From Pseudooceanicola marinus (lineage in GTDB: Bacteria; Pseudomonadota; Alphaproteobacteria; Rhodobacterales; Rhodobacteraceae), in NCBI RefSeq assembly GCF_020177265.1, contig NZ_JAIVMC010000003.1, positions 310,001 to 374,000 on the forward strand: 64,000 nucleotides of DNA, read 5' to 3'. The notes under the pieces were generated by a model. That model saw nothing but the letters and a program-made list of their open reading frames with translations, was not told where the DNA came from and did not search any database. The stretch's first letter is position 1; each line of letters opens with the position of its first letter. The position numbers were made by a program, and so were the translations under genes. This document shows, piece by piece, positions 35,480-46,191 of this stretch.

Positions 35480-37084
35480 ATGAAGCTCGCGTCAACGATC
35501 CTGACTGGCGGGGATGACTTCCGCACCAACCTGGCCGCCCATGAGGTCGCGCTGACCGAGGTGCGCGCCGCTGCTGAGGCCGCAGCGGCGGGCGGCGGGG
35601 AAAAGGCGCGCGCGCGGCATCTGTCGCGGGGCAAGATGCTGCCTCGGGACCGGGTGGCGGGGCTGCTGGATCCGGGCTCTCCCTTCCTCGAGATCGGCGC
35701 CACGGCGGGCCATGCCCTGTACGACGGCGCCGCGCCGGGCGGGGGGATCATCGCCGGTGTGGGCCGGGTGCACGGCCAAGAGGTCATGGTGCTGTGCAAC
35801 GACGCCACGGTGAAGGGCGGGACCTACTATCCGATCTCGGTGAAGAAACACCTGCGTGCCCAGGAGATTGCCGAGGAAAATCATCTGCCTTGCGTCTACC
35901 TGGTGGACAGCGGCGGAGCGAACCTGCCCAACCAGGATGAGGTCTTCCCCGACCGCGATCATTTTGGGCGGATCTTCTACAATCAGGCGCGGATGTCGGC
36001 CAAGGGCATTGCCCAGATCGCCGTGGTCATGGGCAGCTGCACCGCCGGGGGCGCCTATGTGCCCGCCATGTCCGACGTGACCATCATCGTGCGCGAACAG
36101 GGCACCATCTTCCTGGCCGGCCCGCCGCTGGTGCGTGCGGCCACCGGCGAGGTGGTCACCGCCGAGGATCTGGGCGGCGGCGATCTGCACACGCGGCTGT
36201 CGGGGGTGGCCGATCACCTGGCCGAGGATGACGCCCATGCGCTGGAACTGGCCCGGGCCGAGGTCGCCGCGCTGAACCGCACCCGCCCCGGCGGCATTGT
36301 CCGCCAGTCGCCCGAGGCCCCGGCCTATGACCCCGCCGAACTGCTGGGCGTGGTGCCGGCCGATGCCAAGACCCCCTATGACGTGCGCGAGGTGATCGCG
36401 CGGCTGGTCGACGGTTCCCGCTTTGATGAGTTCAAGGCGCGGTTCGGCGAAACGCTGGTTTGCGGCTTTGCCCATATCGACGGCTGGCCCGTGGGCATCG
36501 TGGCCAACAACGGAGTGCTGTTTTCCGAAAGCGCCGTGAAGGGCGCCCATTTCGTCGAGCTGTGTTCGATGCGGAAGATCCCTCTGGTATTCCTGCAGAA
36601 CATCACCGGCTTCATGGTGGGCCGCAAATACGAGGCCGAGGGCATCGCCCGCCACGGGGCCAAGATGGTCGCCGCCGTCAGCTGCACCTCGGTGCCGAAG
36701 ATCACCATGGTGGTGGGCGGCTCCTACGGGGCGGGCAACTACGGCATGGCTGGGCGTGCCTATTCGCCGCGCTTCATGTGGACCTGGCCCAACTCGCGCA
36801 TCGCCGTCATGGGCGGGGATCAGGCCGCTGGCGTGTTGGCCCAGGTGCGGCGCGAGGGGCTGGAACGTCAGGGCCAAAGCTGGAGCGCCGAGGAAGAGGC
36901 CGAGTTCAAGCGCCCCATGCAGGAGCAGTTCGCCCGGCAAAGCCACCCGCTCTATGCTTCCGCACGGCTCTGGGACGACGGCATCGTCGACCCGCGCAAA
37001 AGCCGCGAGGTGCTGTCGCTGAGCCTGTCCGCCAGCCTGAATGCCCCCATCGAGGAGAGCCGCTTTGGCATTTTCCGCATGTGA
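35480..37084 (+). CDS. mccB: Methylcrotonyl-CoA carboxylase, carboxyltransferase (beta) subunit
   Basis: A 534-residue carboxyltransferase that moves CO2 from carboxybiotin on MccA to 3-methylcrotonyl-CoA. Family segments are [32 protein letters not shown] N-terminus, [47 protein letters not shown], and the C-terminal [29 protein letters not shown] carboxybiotin site. The length fits MCC beta (about 535) better than propionyl-CoA carboxylase beta (about 510). The N-terminus lies 77 bases after the FNR-type box; GAGGAGAGC precedes the ATG. Confidence 0.95.
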   Translation: MKLASTILTGGDDFRTNLAAHEVALTEVRAAAEAAAAGGGEKARARHLSRGKMLPRDRVAGLLDPGSPFLEIGATAGHALYDGAAPGGGIIAGVGRVHGQEVMVLCNDATVKGGTYYPISVKKHLRAQEIAEENHLPCVYLVDSGGANLPNQDEVFPDRDHFGRIFYNQARMSAKGIAQIAVVMGSCTAGGAYVPAMSDVTIIVREQGTIFLAGPPLVRAATGEVVTAEDLGGGDLHTRLSGVADHLAEDDAHALELARAEVAALNRTRPGGIVRQSPEAPAYDPAELLGVVPADAKTPYDVREVIARLVDGSRFDEFKARFGETLVCGFAHIDGWPVGIVANNGVLFSESAVKGAHFVELCSMRKIPLVFLQNITGFMVGRKYEAEGIARHGAKMVAAVSCTSVPKITMVVGGSYGAGNYGMAGRAYSPRFMWTWPNSRIAVMGGDQAAGVLAQVRREGLERQGQSWSAEEEAEFKRPMQEQFARQSHPLYASARLWDDGIVDPRKSREVLSLSLSASLNAPIEESRFGIFRM

Positions 37085-37093
37085 TCGGGGTCT

Positions 37094-37197
37094 GGCCTCC
37101 GCCCGGAGGCCGCGCCTGCGGCGGGCGGGCAGGGGGCTCTGCCCCCGCCCTGGCTGCGCCGCGACTCCCCCGGGATATTTCGGGCCCAGAGAAGACA
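37094..37197. repeat. Hairpin and dispersed GC-rich repeat, copy 2
   Basis: After the mccB stop comes a hairpin GGCCTCC/GGAGGCC (37094-37100 with 37105-37111). A block follows that shares GGGGGCTCTGCCCC (37132-37145) and CCCCCGGGATATTT...GAAGACA (37167-37196) with the repeat at 11591-11724. The palindrome of copy 1 is absent here, so the block is shorter. It ends 10 bases before the next start codon and probably supplies its leader. Confidence 0.6.
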
Positions 37198-37207
37198 GGG
37201 GCGGGCG

Positions 37208-38185
37208 ATGATCGAGACGCGTGTCACCCGGAGATTCAATCTGCGCCATCCGGTACTGCTGGCGCCCATGGCGGGCGTTGCGGGCGGTGCGCTGGCCGCT
37301 GCCGTCAGCGGTGCGGGCGGGCTGGGCCTGGTGGGTGGCGGCTATGCCGATCCCGACTGGGTGCGGCGTGAATGGACGGTGGCGGGCAATGCGCGCCGCG
37401 GTTTGGGCTTCATCACCTGGGCGCTGGCCGAGACCGGCGCAGCGGGCGAGGCCCTGCTGGACGAGGTTTTGGCGGAGGCGCCGGAGCTGCTGTTCCTGTC
37501 CTTCGGGGACCTGGCGCCCTTCGCGGCGAAGGCGCAGGACGCGGGCGTGCCGGTGATGGCGCAGGTGCAGAACGTTGAGCAGGCTCGCGCGGCACTGGAG
37601 GCGGGCGCGATGGCGCTGGTCGCCCAGGGCACCGAGGCCGGGGGGCATGGCGCGCGCCGGGCCACGATGACCCTGGTGCCGGAACTGGCTGATCTGCTGG
37701 CGCGCGAGGCGCCCGAGGTGATGTTGCTGGCCGCGGGCGGCATTGCCGATGGCCGTGGCCTGGCTGCCGCGCTGATGCTGGGGGCCGAGGGCGTGGTCTG
37801 CGGCACCGCCTTCTGGGCGGCGGCGGAGGCGCTGGTGCCCGAGGGGCAGCACCGCGCGGCCATGGCCGCCGGGGGCGACGCCACCTACCGTAGCAAGCTC
37901 TGGGACGTGGCGCGGCAGAAAAACTGGCCCGACGGGTTCGACCTGCGGGGCATGCGCAACGCCTTTTCCGACGAATGGGAAGGGCGGCTGGACGCCCTGG
38001 CCCAGGACGAGGCCGCGCGAGCGCGCTGGCTGGACGCTGCGGCCAAGGGCGAGGCCGACATCGCGGGCCCCATCGTGGGTGAGGGGATCGGGCTGATCGA
38101 CCGGGTACGCCCGGCTGCGGAGATCCTGGAGGAGATGGTGAGCCAGGCCGAGGGGCTGCTGGCGGGCGGATGGGGGCGGACATGA
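37208..38185 (+). CDS. Nitronate monooxygenase-like FMN enzyme
   Basis: A 325-residue TIM-barrel flavoprotein of the 2-nitropropane dioxygenase/enoyl-reductase-like family. [20 protein letters not shown] (14-33) is the FMN-binding start, [12 protein letters not shown] (near 139-150) carries the catalytic-type His, and [17 protein letters not shown] binds phosphate. Nitronate monooxygenases detoxify nitronates such as 3-nitropropionate, an inhibitor of succinate dehydrogenase; many members have no tested substrate. It overlaps the macro-domain gene by ATGA and lies inside the leucine operon. Confidence 0.85.
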   Translation: MIETRVTRRFNLRHPVLLAPMAGVAGGALAAAVSGAGGLGLVGGGYADPDWVRREWTVAGNARRGLGFITWALAETGAAGEALLDEVLAEAPELLFLSFGDLAPFAAKAQDAGVPVMAQVQNVEQARAALEAGAMALVAQGTEAGGHGARRATMTLVPELADLLAREAPEVMLLAAGGIADGRGLAAALMLGAEGVVCGTAFWAAAEALVPEGQHRAAMAAGGDATYRSKLWDVARQKNWPDGFDLRGMRNAFSDEWEGRLDALAQDEAARARWLDAAAKGEADIAGPIVGEGIGLIDRVRPAAEILEEMVSQAEGLLAGGWGRT

Positions 38186-38685
38186 GCCTGACCGTCTGGC
38201 AGGGCGACATCACCACGCTGGCCGTGGACGCCATCGTCAACGCCGCCAACCCGCAGCTTCTGGGTGGCGGCGGCGTTGACGGCGCCATCCACCGCGCCGC
38301 CGGGCCGGGGCTGCTGGCCGAATGCCGCACCCTGGGCGGTTGCCCGCCCGGCGAGGCGCGCATGACCGCCGGACATGACCTGCCGGCGCTGCACGTCATT
38401 CACACGGTGGGCCCCGTCTGGAAGGGCGGCCAGGCCCAGGAGGCCGAGACGCTGGCGGCCTGCTATGGCCATGCGCTCGACCTTGCGGCCGAGGCGGGGC
38501 TGCGGTCCATCGCCTTTCCGGCGATTTCGACCGGGGTCTACGGCTATCCGGCGCGGGCCGCGGCGCAGATCGCCGTCTGTGCCTGCCGCGCCTGGCTCGC
38601 CGAGGCTCGGCACGAGATGGAGATCACCCTGGTCGCCTATGATGCGCGACAGGCAGAGATACTGAGGGAGGCCGTCGATGGCTGA
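38182..38685 (+). CDS. Macro-domain protein, O-acetyl-ADP-ribose deacetylase type
   Basis: A 167-residue single macro domain. The ADP-ribose-binding segments are [19 protein letters not shown] (5-23), [14 protein letters not shown] (about 28-41) and [12 protein letters not shown] (113-124), all as in YmdB/MacroD-type hydrolases that remove the acetyl from O-acetyl-ADP-ribose or ADP-ribose from proteins. The start at 38182 gives an ATGA overlap with the upstream stop. The gene overlaps mccA by 8 bases. Its link to acyl-CoA metabolism may be through sirtuin product recycling, but that is inference. Confidence 0.93.
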   Translation: MSLTVWQGDITTLAVDAIVNAANPQLLGGGGVDGAIHRAAGPGLLAECRTLGGCPPGEARMTAGHDLPALHVIHTVGPVWKGGQAQEAETLAACYGHALDLAAEAGLRSIAFPAISTGVYGYPARAAAQIAVCACRAWLAEARHEMEITLVAYDARQAEILREAVDG

Positions 38686-40651
38686 GGGACAACTGTTCAC
38701 CAAGATCCTGATCGCGAACCGGGGCGAGATCGCCTGCCGGGTGATCGAAAGCGCCCGCGCCATGGGGATTGCCACCGTGGCGGTGCATTCCGACGTGGAT
38801 GCCGAGGCGCGCCACGTGGCCCTGGCCGACGAGGCGGTGTCGCTGGGCGGGGCGCGGCCCGATGAAAGCTATCTGCGGGGCGATGCGATCATCGCCGCCG
38901 CCCGGGCCACCGGCGCCCAGGCGGTGCATCCGGGCTACGGCTTCCTGTCCGAGAACCCCGATTTTGTCGAGGCGCTGGAGGACGCAGGTCTCGTGTTCAT
39001 CGGCCCGTCGGCCAAGGCGATCCGGTCCATGGGGCTGAAGGGCGCGGCAAAGGCGCTGATGGAAGAGGCCGGCGTGCCGGTCGTGCCGGGCTACCACGGG
39101 GCCGAGCAGTCGGACGCGCATCTGGCGGTGGAGGCAGAGCGTATCGGCTATCCCGTCCTGCTGAAGGCCGTCGCGGGCGGCGGCGGCAAGGGGATGCGCC
39201 GGGTCGACGCGCCGGCCGATTTCTCGGACGCGCTGGCCGCCGCCAAGGCCGAGGCCAAGGGCGCCTTCGGCAATGACGAGATGCTGGTGGAGAAATACAT
39301 CCTCAGCCCGCGCCACGTGGAGGTGCAGGTCTTCGGCGACGGCACCCGCGCGGTGCATCTGTTTGAACGCGACTGTTCGCTGCAACGGCGCCACCAGAAG
39401 GTGATCGAGGAGGCCCCCGCGCCGGGCATGTCCGAGGAGGTGCGCGCCGCCATGACCGGCGCTGCCGTGCGCGCGGCCGAGGCCATCGGCTACAAGGGCG
39501 CGGGCACAATCGAGTTCATCGCCGACGGCAGCGAGGGCCTGCACGCCGACGGATTCTGGTTCATGGAGATGAACACCCGCCTGCAGGTGGAACATCCCGT
39601 GACCGAGGCAATCACCGGGGTGGATCTGGTCGAATGGCAGATCCGTGTGGCGGCGGGCGAACCGCTGCCCTGCGCCCAGGCGGATCTGGCGATCCGGGGG
39701 CATGCGGTCGAGGCGCGGCTTTACGCCGAGGATGCGGCTGCCGGTTTCCTGCCCGCCACCGGGCGGTTGGACAGGCTGGCCTTCCCGGCTGGCCTGCGCG
39801 TCGACACCGGTGTGCGCGAGGGGGATGAGATCAGCCCGCATTACGACCCGATGATCGCCAAGGTCATCGCCCAGGGCCCGACCCGTGACGTGGCCCTGGC
39901 CCGGCTGGAGGCCGGGCTGCGCGGGACCGAAGTCGCGGGCAGCGTCACCAACCTCGGTTTCCTCGAACGGCTGGTCGCGCAGGAGGACTTCCGCGCCGGC
40001 GAAGTGGACACCGGGCTGATCGAACGGCATCAGGCGGCGCTGTGCGAGGCGCCGGTGGCCGATGCCGCCGCCCTGGCCTGGGCGGCGATGATCGCGCTGG
40101 ATCTGGCAGGCGCCCCTGCGCCGCGCCGGGGGTTCACCCTTTGGGCGCCGCTGCGGCGGATCGTGACGCTGGCCCACCAAGGCGAGACGGTCGAAATCGC
40201 GGTCGAGAGCCGCGATGACGGCAGCCATGTCATCACTCCCGTTGACGGCGAGGACAGGCCCATCGAGGCGCGCTGGCAGGCCGATGGCTGGCGCCTGGAC
40301 GGGCAGCGGGCGCCGGGCTGGCACCGCGAGGGGCAGCGGATCACCCTCTTCGGCGGCTGGCCGTTGGAGATGGAGCTGATCCTGCCGGGGCAGGGGGGCG
40401 AGGCCGCCGCCGGGGGCGACGTGATCCTGGCGCCGATGCCCGGCCTGGTGCGCGCCATCTTCACGAGTGCGGGTGAAACGGTTGCTGCCGGGCAGCGATT
40501 GGCTATCCTTGAGGCCATGAAGATGGAACACGCGCTTGTCGCCCCGCGAGACGGTATCGTTGCCGAAATTCTGACCACGGAGGGCGGCCAGGTCGACGCC
40601 GGCGCCGCTCTGATCCGGCTTGAGGCGGAGGATGCGGGAGACGCCGCATGA
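38678..40651 (+). CDS. mccA: Methylcrotonyl-CoA carboxylase, biotin-containing (alpha) subunit
   Basis: A 657-residue biotin carboxylase fused to a biotin carrier domain. [14 protein letters not shown] (10-23), the ATP-grasp glycine loop [13 protein letters not shown], and [14 protein letters not shown] mark the carboxylase. The C-terminal EAMKMEH places the biotinylated Lys at residue 615. The size and a neighbouring mccB identify MCC rather than acetyl- or propionyl-CoA carboxylase. The start overlaps the macro-domain gene by 8 bases and the stop overlaps the GST gene as ATGA. Activation needs BirA, encoded at 61832. Confidence 0.96.
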   Translation: MAEGQLFTKILIANRGEIACRVIESARAMGIATVAVHSDVDAEARHVALADEAVSLGGARPDESYLRGDAIIAAARATGAQAVHPGYGFLSENPDFVEALEDAGLVFIGPSAKAIRSMGLKGAAKALMEEAGVPVVPGYHGAEQSDAHLAVEAERIGYPVLLKAVAGGGGKGMRRVDAPADFSDALAAAKAEAKGAFGNDEMLVEKYILSPRHVEVQVFGDGTRAVHLFERDCSLQRRHQKVIEEAPAPGMSEEVRAAMTGAAVRAAEAIGYKGAGTIEFIADGSEGLHADGFWFMEMNTRLQVEHPVTEAITGVDLVEWQIRVAAGEPLPCAQADLAIRGHAVEARLYAEDAAAGFLPATGRLDRLAFPAGLRVDTGVREGDEISPHYDPMIAKVIAQGPTRDVALARLEAGLRGTEVAGSVTNLGFLERLVAQEDFRAGEVDTGLIERHQAALCEAPVADAAALAWAAMIALDLAGAPAPRRGFTLWAPLRRIVTLAHQGETVEIAVESRDDGSHVITPVDGEDRPIEARWQADGWRLDGQRAPGWHREGQRITLFGGWPLEMELILPGQGGEAAAGGDVILAPMPGLVRAIFTSAGETVAAGQRLAILEAMKMEHALVAPRDGIVAEILTTEGGQVDAGAALIRLEAEDAGDAA

Positions 40652-41325
40652 TCACGCTGCATCATTGTGCCGGGTCGCGCTCCATGCGGGTCTTGTGGCT
40701 GCTCTACGAGCTGGGCGAGCCCTTCGAGATGTCGATCCGCCCCTTCGACGCCTCCCTGCGCCAGCCGGACTACCTGTCGCTGTCGCCCGCGGGCCGCGTG
40801 CCCGCGCTGGAGATGGACGGCGAGACCTACTTTGAAAGCCTCGCGATCATGGAGATTCTCTGTGAACGCTTTCCGGAACGTGGCCTGGGCCGCCCGGCGG
40901 GGGATTTGGATCGCCCCGATTGGCTGGTCTGGCTGCATTTCGCCGAGACGATCTCGCAGCACTGCGCAGCGCTGACGCAGCAGCATCTGGTGCTGCACGA
41001 GGACTGGATGCGCTCGCCCACCATCATGAAGATCGAGGTCGCCCGGCTGAAGAAATGCTTCGCCGCCATCGAGGGGCGCCTGTCGACTCTGGTCGAGAAC
41101 CGCGACTACCTGCTGACCTCGGGCTTCTCCGCCGCCGACATCGCCGTCGGGCAGGCGGTCTGGATCGCGCTGCATTTCACCGACATGGAAGGCTTCCCGG
41201 AGATGGCAGCCTGGTACGAGCGGATTACCGACCGGCCGAGCTTTGCCAATGCCCGGCCCGATCCGGGCACCGGGGTCTACGCGCAGGACTTCTACCCCGC
41301 GCTGGAGGAGACGGCGCCGCAGTAA
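40648..41325 (+). CDS. Glutathione S-transferase family protein
   Basis: A 225-residue two-domain GST. The thioredoxin-like half has HHCAGSRSMRVLWLLYELG with a Ser/Arg active-site start, SPAGRVPALEMDG (cis-Pro region) and ESLAIMEIL. The helical half has FSAADIAVGQAVW with the usual N-cap. Its substrate is unknown. It is translation-coupled to mccA (ATGA) and may detoxify reactive unsaturated acyl-CoAs or aldehydes of the pathway; this is inference from position. Confidence 0.88.
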   Translation: MITLHHCAGSRSMRVLWLLYELGEPFEMSIRPFDASLRQPDYLSLSPAGRVPALEMDGETYFESLAIMEILCERFPERGLGRPAGDLDRPDWLVWLHFAETISQHCAALTQQHLVLHEDWMRSPTIMKIEVARLKKCFAAIEGRLSTLVENRDYLLTSGFSAADIAVGQAVWIALHFTDMEGFPEMAAWYERITDRPSFANARPDPGTGVYAQDFYPALEETAPQ

Positions 41326-41352
41326 GGCGCGACAGGAGAGGGAGGGGGAACC

Positions 41353-42216
41353 ATGGCCGAGAGGGTCGAGATCTTCGAGGTGGGTCCGCGTGACGGGCTG
41401 CAGAACGAGGCGCGGGCCATTCCGGTGGCCGAGAAGATCGCGCTGGTCGATTGCCTGAGCCGCGCGGGCTTTGCCCGGATCGAATGCGCCAGCTTCGTCA
41501 GCCCGAAATGGGTGCCGCAGATGGCCGGCAGCGCGGAGGTGCTGGCGGGGATCACCCGGGCGCCCGGTGTGCGCTATACCGCGCTGACCCCCAACATGCG
41601 GGGCTTCGAGGACGCGGTTGCGGCGGGCGCGGATGAGGTCGCGGTCTTCGGCTCGGCCTCAGAAGGGTTCAGCCGGGCCAACATCAACGCCTCCATCGCC
41701 GAAAGCCTGGAACGGTTCCGCCCGGTGGTCGAGGCTGCCCGCGCGGCCGAGCTGCCGGTGCGCGGTTACGTCAGCTGCGTGACCCATTGCCCCTACGACG
41801 GGCCCGTGGCGCCGGGCGCGGTCGCCGAGGTTGCCGTGGTTCTGTTCGAGATGGGCTGCACCGAGATCTCGCTGGGCGAGACCCTGGGCCGCGCCACGCC
41901 GGAGGAGGTTGCGCCGATGCTGCGCGCCGTCCTGCATGAGATCCCGAGCGATCACGTCGCCGGGCATTTCCACGACACCGAGGGCCGGGCGCTCGACAAT
42001 ATCGACGTGGCGCTGGAGCAGGGGGTGCGCATCTTCGACGCCGCCGTGGGCGGTCTGGGCGGCTGCCCCTATGCGCCGGGCGCCAAGGGCAACGTGGCCA
42101 CCGAGGCGGTGCGCGACCGGGTCGAGGCAAGGGGCTTTGCCACCGGGCTTGACGCGGCGGTGCTGGCGGAAGCGGCGGCGATGGCGCGCCAGATGCGGCA
42201 GGGAGAGACGGCATGA
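41353..42216 (+). CDS. mvaB: Hydroxymethylglutaryl-CoA lyase
   Basis: A 287-residue TIM-barrel lyase that splits HMG-CoA into acetoacetate and acetyl-CoA, the last step of leucine degradation. EVGPRDGLQNE (9-19) includes the conserved Arg-13/Asp-14, HFHDTEG holds the metal-binding His-205 and His-207, and GGLGGCPYAPGAKGNVATE carries the catalytic Cys-238. It overlaps liuC by ATGA. The ribosome site GAGGGAGGGGGAA precedes the ATG. Confidence 0.96.
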   Translation: MAERVEIFEVGPRDGLQNEARAIPVAEKIALVDCLSRAGFARIECASFVSPKWVPQMAGSAEVLAGITRAPGVRYTALTPNMRGFEDAVAAGADEVAVFGSASEGFSRANINASIAESLERFRPVVEAARAAELPVRGYVSCVTHCPYDGPVAPGAVAEVAVVLFEMGCTEISLGETLGRATPEEVAPMLRAVLHEIPSDHVAGHFHDTEGRALDNIDVALEQGVRIFDAAVGGLGGCPYAPGAKGNVATEAVRDRVEARGFATGLDAAVLAEAAAMARQMRQGETA

Positions 42217-42998
42217 GTTACGAGACGATCCGGATCGAGCGCGACCCGCGCGGCGTGGCCCACCTGTGGCTGGCCCGGGCGGAGAAGCACAATGCGATGA
42301 ACGCGGCGATGATCGACGAGTTGACGGCGGCGGCAGGGGACCTTGGGGCCGATCCTGCGGTTCGTGCGGTCGTTCTAGGGGCGGAGGGGCGCACCTTCTG
42401 CGCCGGGGGCGACCTGGGCTGGATGCAGGACCAGATGCGCGCCGACAGTGCCACCCGCCGGGTGGAGGCGCGCAAGCTGGCGGACATGCTGGGCGCGCTG
42501 GACGCGCTGCCGAAACCGCTGATCGGGCGGGTGCAGGGCAATTGCTTCGGCGGCGGGGTCGGCCTGGCGGCGGTCTGTGACGTGGCGATTGGCGCCGATG
42601 TGGTGAAGATGGCCCTGACCGAGACCCGGCTGGGGCTGATCCCGGCCACCATCGGCCCCTACGTGGTGGCCCGCACCGGTCCGGCGGGCGCCCGGCGCAT
42701 CTTCTTCCAAGGCAACCGCTTCGACGCCTCCATGGCGCAGGCGCTGGATCTACTGGCCCGGGTGGTCCCGGCGGCGGAACTGGACGCGGCCGTCGAGGCC
42801 GAGCTGGCCCCGATCCTGGAGACCGCGCCGGAGGCCGTGGCGCGCGCCAAGCGGCTGGCCCGACGCCTGGGCGGCGCTCCCTCCGAGGCCGAGGTGGCGC
42901 ATTCGGTGGAGGAGCTGGTTGCCTGTTGGGAAGGCAGAGAGGCGCAGGCGGGCATCGCCGCCTTCTTCGCCAAGACCACCCCGCCCTGGCAGGCCTGA
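42213..42998 (+). CDS. liuC: Methylglutaconyl-CoA hydratase (enoyl-CoA hydratase family)
   Basis: A 261-residue crotonase-fold protein. GRTFCAGGDLGWMQ (68-81) is the first oxyanion-hole loop, NCFGGGVGLAAVCD the second, and MALTETRLGLIPATI holds the conserved Glu. Family members of this type hydrate 3-methylglutaconyl-CoA to HMG-CoA; the specific role is taken from its place after HMG-CoA lyase and MCC. It is the last gene of the mccB-to-liuC run; no clear terminator follows. Confidence 0.9.
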   Translation: MSYETIRIERDPRGVAHLWLARAEKHNAMNAAMIDELTAAAGDLGADPAVRAVVLGAEGRTFCAGGDLGWMQDQMRADSATRRVEARKLADMLGALDALPKPLIGRVQGNCFGGGVGLAAVCDVAIGADVVKMALTETRLGLIPATIGPYVVARTGPAGARRIFFQGNRFDASMAQALDLLARVVPAAELDAAVEAELAPILETAPEAVARAKRLARRLGGAPSEAEVAHSVEELVACWEGREAQAGIAAFFAKTTPPWQA

Positions 42999-43462
42999 GC
43001 AGCCTTTGCTGCGGATCAGGCCCCGCTGAGGGGGACCAAGGTCCTGCTCGACGCCGTAGCTGCCGGCCACGCCATGACCTCCTGGCGCCGTTTCCCATAC
43101 GCCGCAGTGCAGAGCCTGCCGCAACACTCCGTCCTGGGGCGCAGGCTATGCTGCTGACGACGGGGCACTTTCCGCACTCTGCGGCGCGGCGCCGCGGGGC
43201 GGGCCGTAAAACCAAGTGATTCCGTCATGTATTTCCGAGTGATTCCGTTGGTTACCTTTCCGGATGCGGCAATGCGGCGTTAACCGTCGACGCGAAGATC
43301 AATTCCTTGGTATTCAATTGTTTACAAAGGGAGTTCACGACACATCGTGACCGTCTAAAACGCGCGCCCTCGGTTGACCCTGCCGGGGGGCGGGCGTAAA
43401 ACCCGTCACAGCCTTGAGGGTCCGGACGCGCGGACCCCCGCCGCCCATGAAAGGAGCCATTC
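42999..43462 (+). promoter_or_regulatory. Intergenic region and presumed nuo promoter region
   Basis: This 464-base gap between liuC and nuoA has no convincing gene. It contains an 11-base direct repeat AGTGATTCCGT (43215-43225 and 43238-43248), an AT-rich stretch at 43290-43328, an inverted repeat TCACGA-CACA-TCGTGA (43335-43350), and a leader hairpin GGGTCCG/CGGACCC (43418-43424 with 43431-43437) just before the nuoA ribosome site. I cannot place a -35/-10 pair with confidence. Confidence 0.5.
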
Positions 43463-43828
43463 GTGGAAGAGATGCTGCGGGAATACCTTCCCATCCTCAT
43501 CTTTCTCGCGGTCGCGATCGCCCTTGGCCTGGTCTTGATCCTCGCCGCGCTGATCCTCGCCGTGCGCAACCCTGATCCCGAAAAAGTCAGCGCCTACGAA
43601 TGCGGCTTCAACGCTTTCGACGATGCGCGGATGAAATTTGACGTCCGGTTCTACCTGGTGTCGATCCTGTTCATCATCTTCGACCTCGAAATCGCCATGC
43701 TGTTCCCCTGGGCCGTGGCCTTCAAGGACATCTCGATGGTGGGCTTCTGGTCGATGATGGTCTTCCTGTTCGTCCTGACAATCGGCTTCGCCTATGAATG
43801 GAAGAAGGGAGCTCTGGAATGGGAGTGA
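43463..43828 (+). CDS. nuoA: NADH-quinone oxidoreductase subunit A
   Basis: A 121-residue membrane subunit of complex I with three helices: [38 protein letters not shown] and [16 protein letters not shown]. The conserved YECGF motif of the quinone-chamber loop is at residues 45-49. The start is GTG at 43463, six bases after AAGGAG; an ATG three codons later would be spaced too far. First gene of the nuoA-N operon. Confidence 0.97.
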   Translation: MEEMLREYLPILIFLAVAIALGLVLILAALILAVRNPDPEKVSAYECGFNAFDDARMKFDVRFYLVSILFIIFDLEIAMLFPWAVAFKDISMVGFWSMMVFLFVLTIGFAYEWKKGALEWE

Positions 43829-44352
43829 TGACCTCTGCCAATACCGCCCAGGCCGACAAGGAAGTCGGCACCCAGGCCCTGAACCGCGAGCTTCAGGACA
43901 AGGGGTTCCTGCTGACCTCCACCGAGGACCTGATCAACTGGGCCCGGACCGGGTCGCTGCACTGGATGACCTTCGGCCTGGCCTGCTGCGCCGTGGAAAT
44001 GATGCACGTGTCGATGCCGCGTTACGACGTGGAACGTTTCGGCACCGCGCCGCGCGCTAGCCCGCGCCAGTCCGACGTGATGATCGTTGCCGGCACGCTG
44101 ACCAACAAGATGGCGCCGGCGCTGCGCAAGGTCTACGACCAGATGCCCGAGCCGCGTTATGTGATCTCGATGGGCTCCTGCGCCAACGGCGGCGGCTACT
44201 ACCACTATAGCTATTCCGTGGTGCGTGGCTGCGACCGGATCGTGCCCGTGGACATCTACGTTCCCGGCTGCCCGCCGACCGCCGAAGCCCTGCTTTACGG
44301 CATCATGCAGCTGGCGCGGAAGATCCGTCGCACCGGCACTCTGACGCGCTGA
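43819..44352 (+). CDS. nuoB: NADH-quinone oxidoreductase subunit B
   Basis: A 177-residue subunit at the membrane interface that carries terminal cluster N2, which reduces quinone. The ligands are the tandem Cys-56/Cys-57 (GLACCAVEM), Cys-121 (GSCANGGG) and Cys-151 (VPGCPPT). The start at 43819 overlaps the nuoA end by 10 bases and has GAAGGGAG eight bases upstream; ATG 43828 is possible but too close to a ribosome site. Confidence 0.97.
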   Translation: MGVMTSANTAQADKEVGTQALNRELQDKGFLLTSTEDLINWARTGSLHWMTFGLACCAVEMMHVSMPRYDVERFGTAPRASPRQSDVMIVAGTLTNKMAPALRKVYDQMPEPRYVISMGSCANGGGYYHYSYSVVRGCDRIVPVDIYVPGCPPTAEALLYGIMQLARKIRRTGTLTR

Positions 44353-44365
44353 AGGGGGCGAGATC

Positions 44366-44977
44366 ATGAGCGAAGCTCTGAACGAACTGGGCGCCCACAT
44401 CGAAGCCAAGCGCCCCGACTGCGTCGCCGCCTGGGAAGTCTCCCTTGGCGAGCTGAACGTCGACGTGACGCCCTCGAACATCGTGGGCTTCGTCGAGTTC
44501 CTGCGCACCGACAGCAGCTGCAAGTTTTCCTCTCTGGTCGACATCACGGCCGTGGACTACCCCGAGCGGGCCAAGCGGTTCGACGTGGTCTACCACTTCC
44601 TGTCGATGTATCAGAACCAGCGCATCCGCCTGCGGGTCGCCGTGCGCGAGGATGAGATGCTGCCGTCGATCACCAGCGTGCACAAGTCGGCCGACTGGTT
44701 CGAGCGCGAGGTGTTCGATATGTTCGGCATCGTCTTCTCCGGCCACCCGGACCTGCGTCGCATCCTGACCGACTATGGCTTCCGCGGCCATCCACTGCGC
44801 AAGGACTTCCCCACCACCGGCTACACCGAGGTGCGCTACGACGAGGTGCAGAAGCGCGTCGTCTACGAACCCGTCAGCCTGGTGCAGGAATACCGCCAGT
44901 TCGATTTCATGTCCCCCTGGGAGGGGGCCGAGTACATTCTTCCCGGTGACGAGAAGACCGAAGAGGGGGCGAAGTGA
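44366..44977 (+). CDS. nuoC: NADH-quinone oxidoreductase subunit C
   Basis: A 203-residue 30-kDa-type subunit of the peripheral arm. Family motif is ERVFDMFG-like ([23 protein letters not shown], about 110-132), then [14 protein letters not shown] and a C-terminal [11 protein letters not shown]. It is separate from nuoD, unlike the fused NuoCD of E. coli. The start has GGGGGCGAG upstream. It overlaps nuoD by one base. Confidence 0.97.
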   Translation: MSEALNELGAHIEAKRPDCVAAWEVSLGELNVDVTPSNIVGFVEFLRTDSSCKFSSLVDITAVDYPERAKRFDVVYHFLSMYQNQRIRLRVAVREDEMLPSITSVHKSADWFEREVFDMFGIVFSGHPDLRRILTDYGFRGHPLRKDFPTTGYTEVRYDEVQKRVVYEPVSLVQEYRQFDFMSPWEGAEYILPGDEKTEEGAK

Positions 44978-46191
44978 TGGACGGATCCAAAGGTTTCGAC
45001 GACGCCCAGACGGGCGAACAGCAGATCCGCAACTTCAACATCAACTTCGGGCCCCAGCACCCGGCGGCACACGGCGTGCTGCGGATGGTGCTGGAACTGG
45101 ACGGCGAGATCGTGGAGCGGGCCGACCCGCACATCGGCCTGCTGCACCGTGGCACCGAAAAGCTGATGGAAAGCCGGACCTACCTGCAGAACCTGCCGTA
45201 CCTGGATCGGCTCGACTACGTCGCGCCGATGAACCAGGAACACGCCTGGTGCCTGGCCATCGAGAAGCTGACCGGGGTGGAAATCCCCAAACGCGCCTCG
45301 CTGATCCGCGTGCTGTTCTGCGAGATCGGGCGGATCCAGAACCACCTGCTGAACGTCACCACGCAGGCCATGGACGTTGGCGCGCTGACGCCGCCGCTGT
45401 GGGGCTTCGAGCCGCGTGAGGATCTCTGCATCTTCTACGAACGGGCCTCCGGCGCGCGCTTCCACGCGGCCTATTTCCGGCCCGGCGGCGTCCACCAGGA
45501 CCTGACCGACAAGCTGATCGACGACATCGAGGAATGGGCGATCGAATTCCCCCAGAAACTCGACGACATCGACAGCCTGCTGACCGAGAACCGGATCTTC
45601 AAGCAGCGCAACGTCGACATCGGCGTGGTCAGCGAACAGGATATCCTCGACTGGGGCTACTCCGGCGTCATGGTGCGCGGGTCGGGCCTGGCCTGGGACC
45701 TGCGTCGCAGCCAGCCCTACGAATGCTACGACGAGTTCGACTTCCAGATCCCCGTCGGCAAGAATGGCGACTGCTACGATCGTTTCCTCTGCCGCATGGC
45801 GGAGATGCGCGAGTCGACCAAGATCATCCGCCAGGCCATCGTGAAGCTGCGGGAAACCCCCGGCGACGTGCTGGCCCGTGGCAAGCTGACCCCGCCGAAG
45901 CGCGGTGAGATGAAGACCTCGATGGAGGCGCTCATCCACCACTTCAAGCTCTACACCGAGGGCTTCCACGTCCCGGCGGGCGAGGTCTATGCCGCCGTCG
46001 AGGCGCCCAAGGGCGAGTTCGGCGTCTACATGGTCTCCGACGGCACCAACAAGCCTTACCGGGCCAAGCTGCGCGCGCCGGGCTTCCTGCACATGCAGTC
46101 GATGGATCACATCGCCTCGGGCCACCAGCTGGCCGACGTGGCCGCGATCATCGGCACGCTCGACATCGTGTTCGGCGAGGTCGACCGTTGA
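44977..46191 (+). CDS. nuoD: NADH-quinone oxidoreductase subunit D
   Basis: A 404-residue 49-kDa-type subunit forming the quinone pocket with Nuo[15 protein letters not shown] (near 23-36) contains the quinone-binding His, with [14 protein letters not shown], and the chain ends in the family's FGEVDR. Start ATG 44977 shares its A with the nuoC stop (TGATG). A 53-codon frame starts on its own stop codon. Confidence 0.97.
   Translation: MDGSKGFDDAQTGEQQIRNFNINFGPQHPAAHGVLRMVLELDGEIVERADPHIGLLHRGTEKLMESRTYLQNLPYLDRLDYVAPMNQEHAWCLAIEKLTGVEIPKRASLIRVLFCEIGRIQNHLLNVTTQAMDVGALTPPLWGFEPREDLCIFYERASGARFHAAYFRPGGVHQDLTDKLIDDIEEWAIEFPQKLDDIDSLLTENRIFKQRNVDIGVVSEQDILDWGYSGVMVRGSGLAWDLRRSQPYECYDEFDFQIPVGKNGDCYDRFLCRMAEMRESTKIIRQAIVKLRETPGDVLARGKLTPPKRGEMKTSMEALIHHFKLYTEGFHVPAGEVYAAVEAPKGEFGVYMVSDGTNKPYRAKLRAPGFLHMQSMDHIASGHQLADVAAIIGTLDIVFGEVDR

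Noticed and set aside
43016..43228. 70-codon minus-strand frame in the liuC-nuoA gap
   Set aside because: Arg/Pro-rich translation with no ribosome site, membrane segment or family motif. It more likely reflects GC-rich non-coding DNA, so I did not list it as a gene.
43252..43569. 105-codon minus-strand frame overlapping the nuoA start
   Set aside because: It crosses the nuoA coding start and the AT-rich leader, with no recognisable protein features. nuoA is strongly supported on the other strand.
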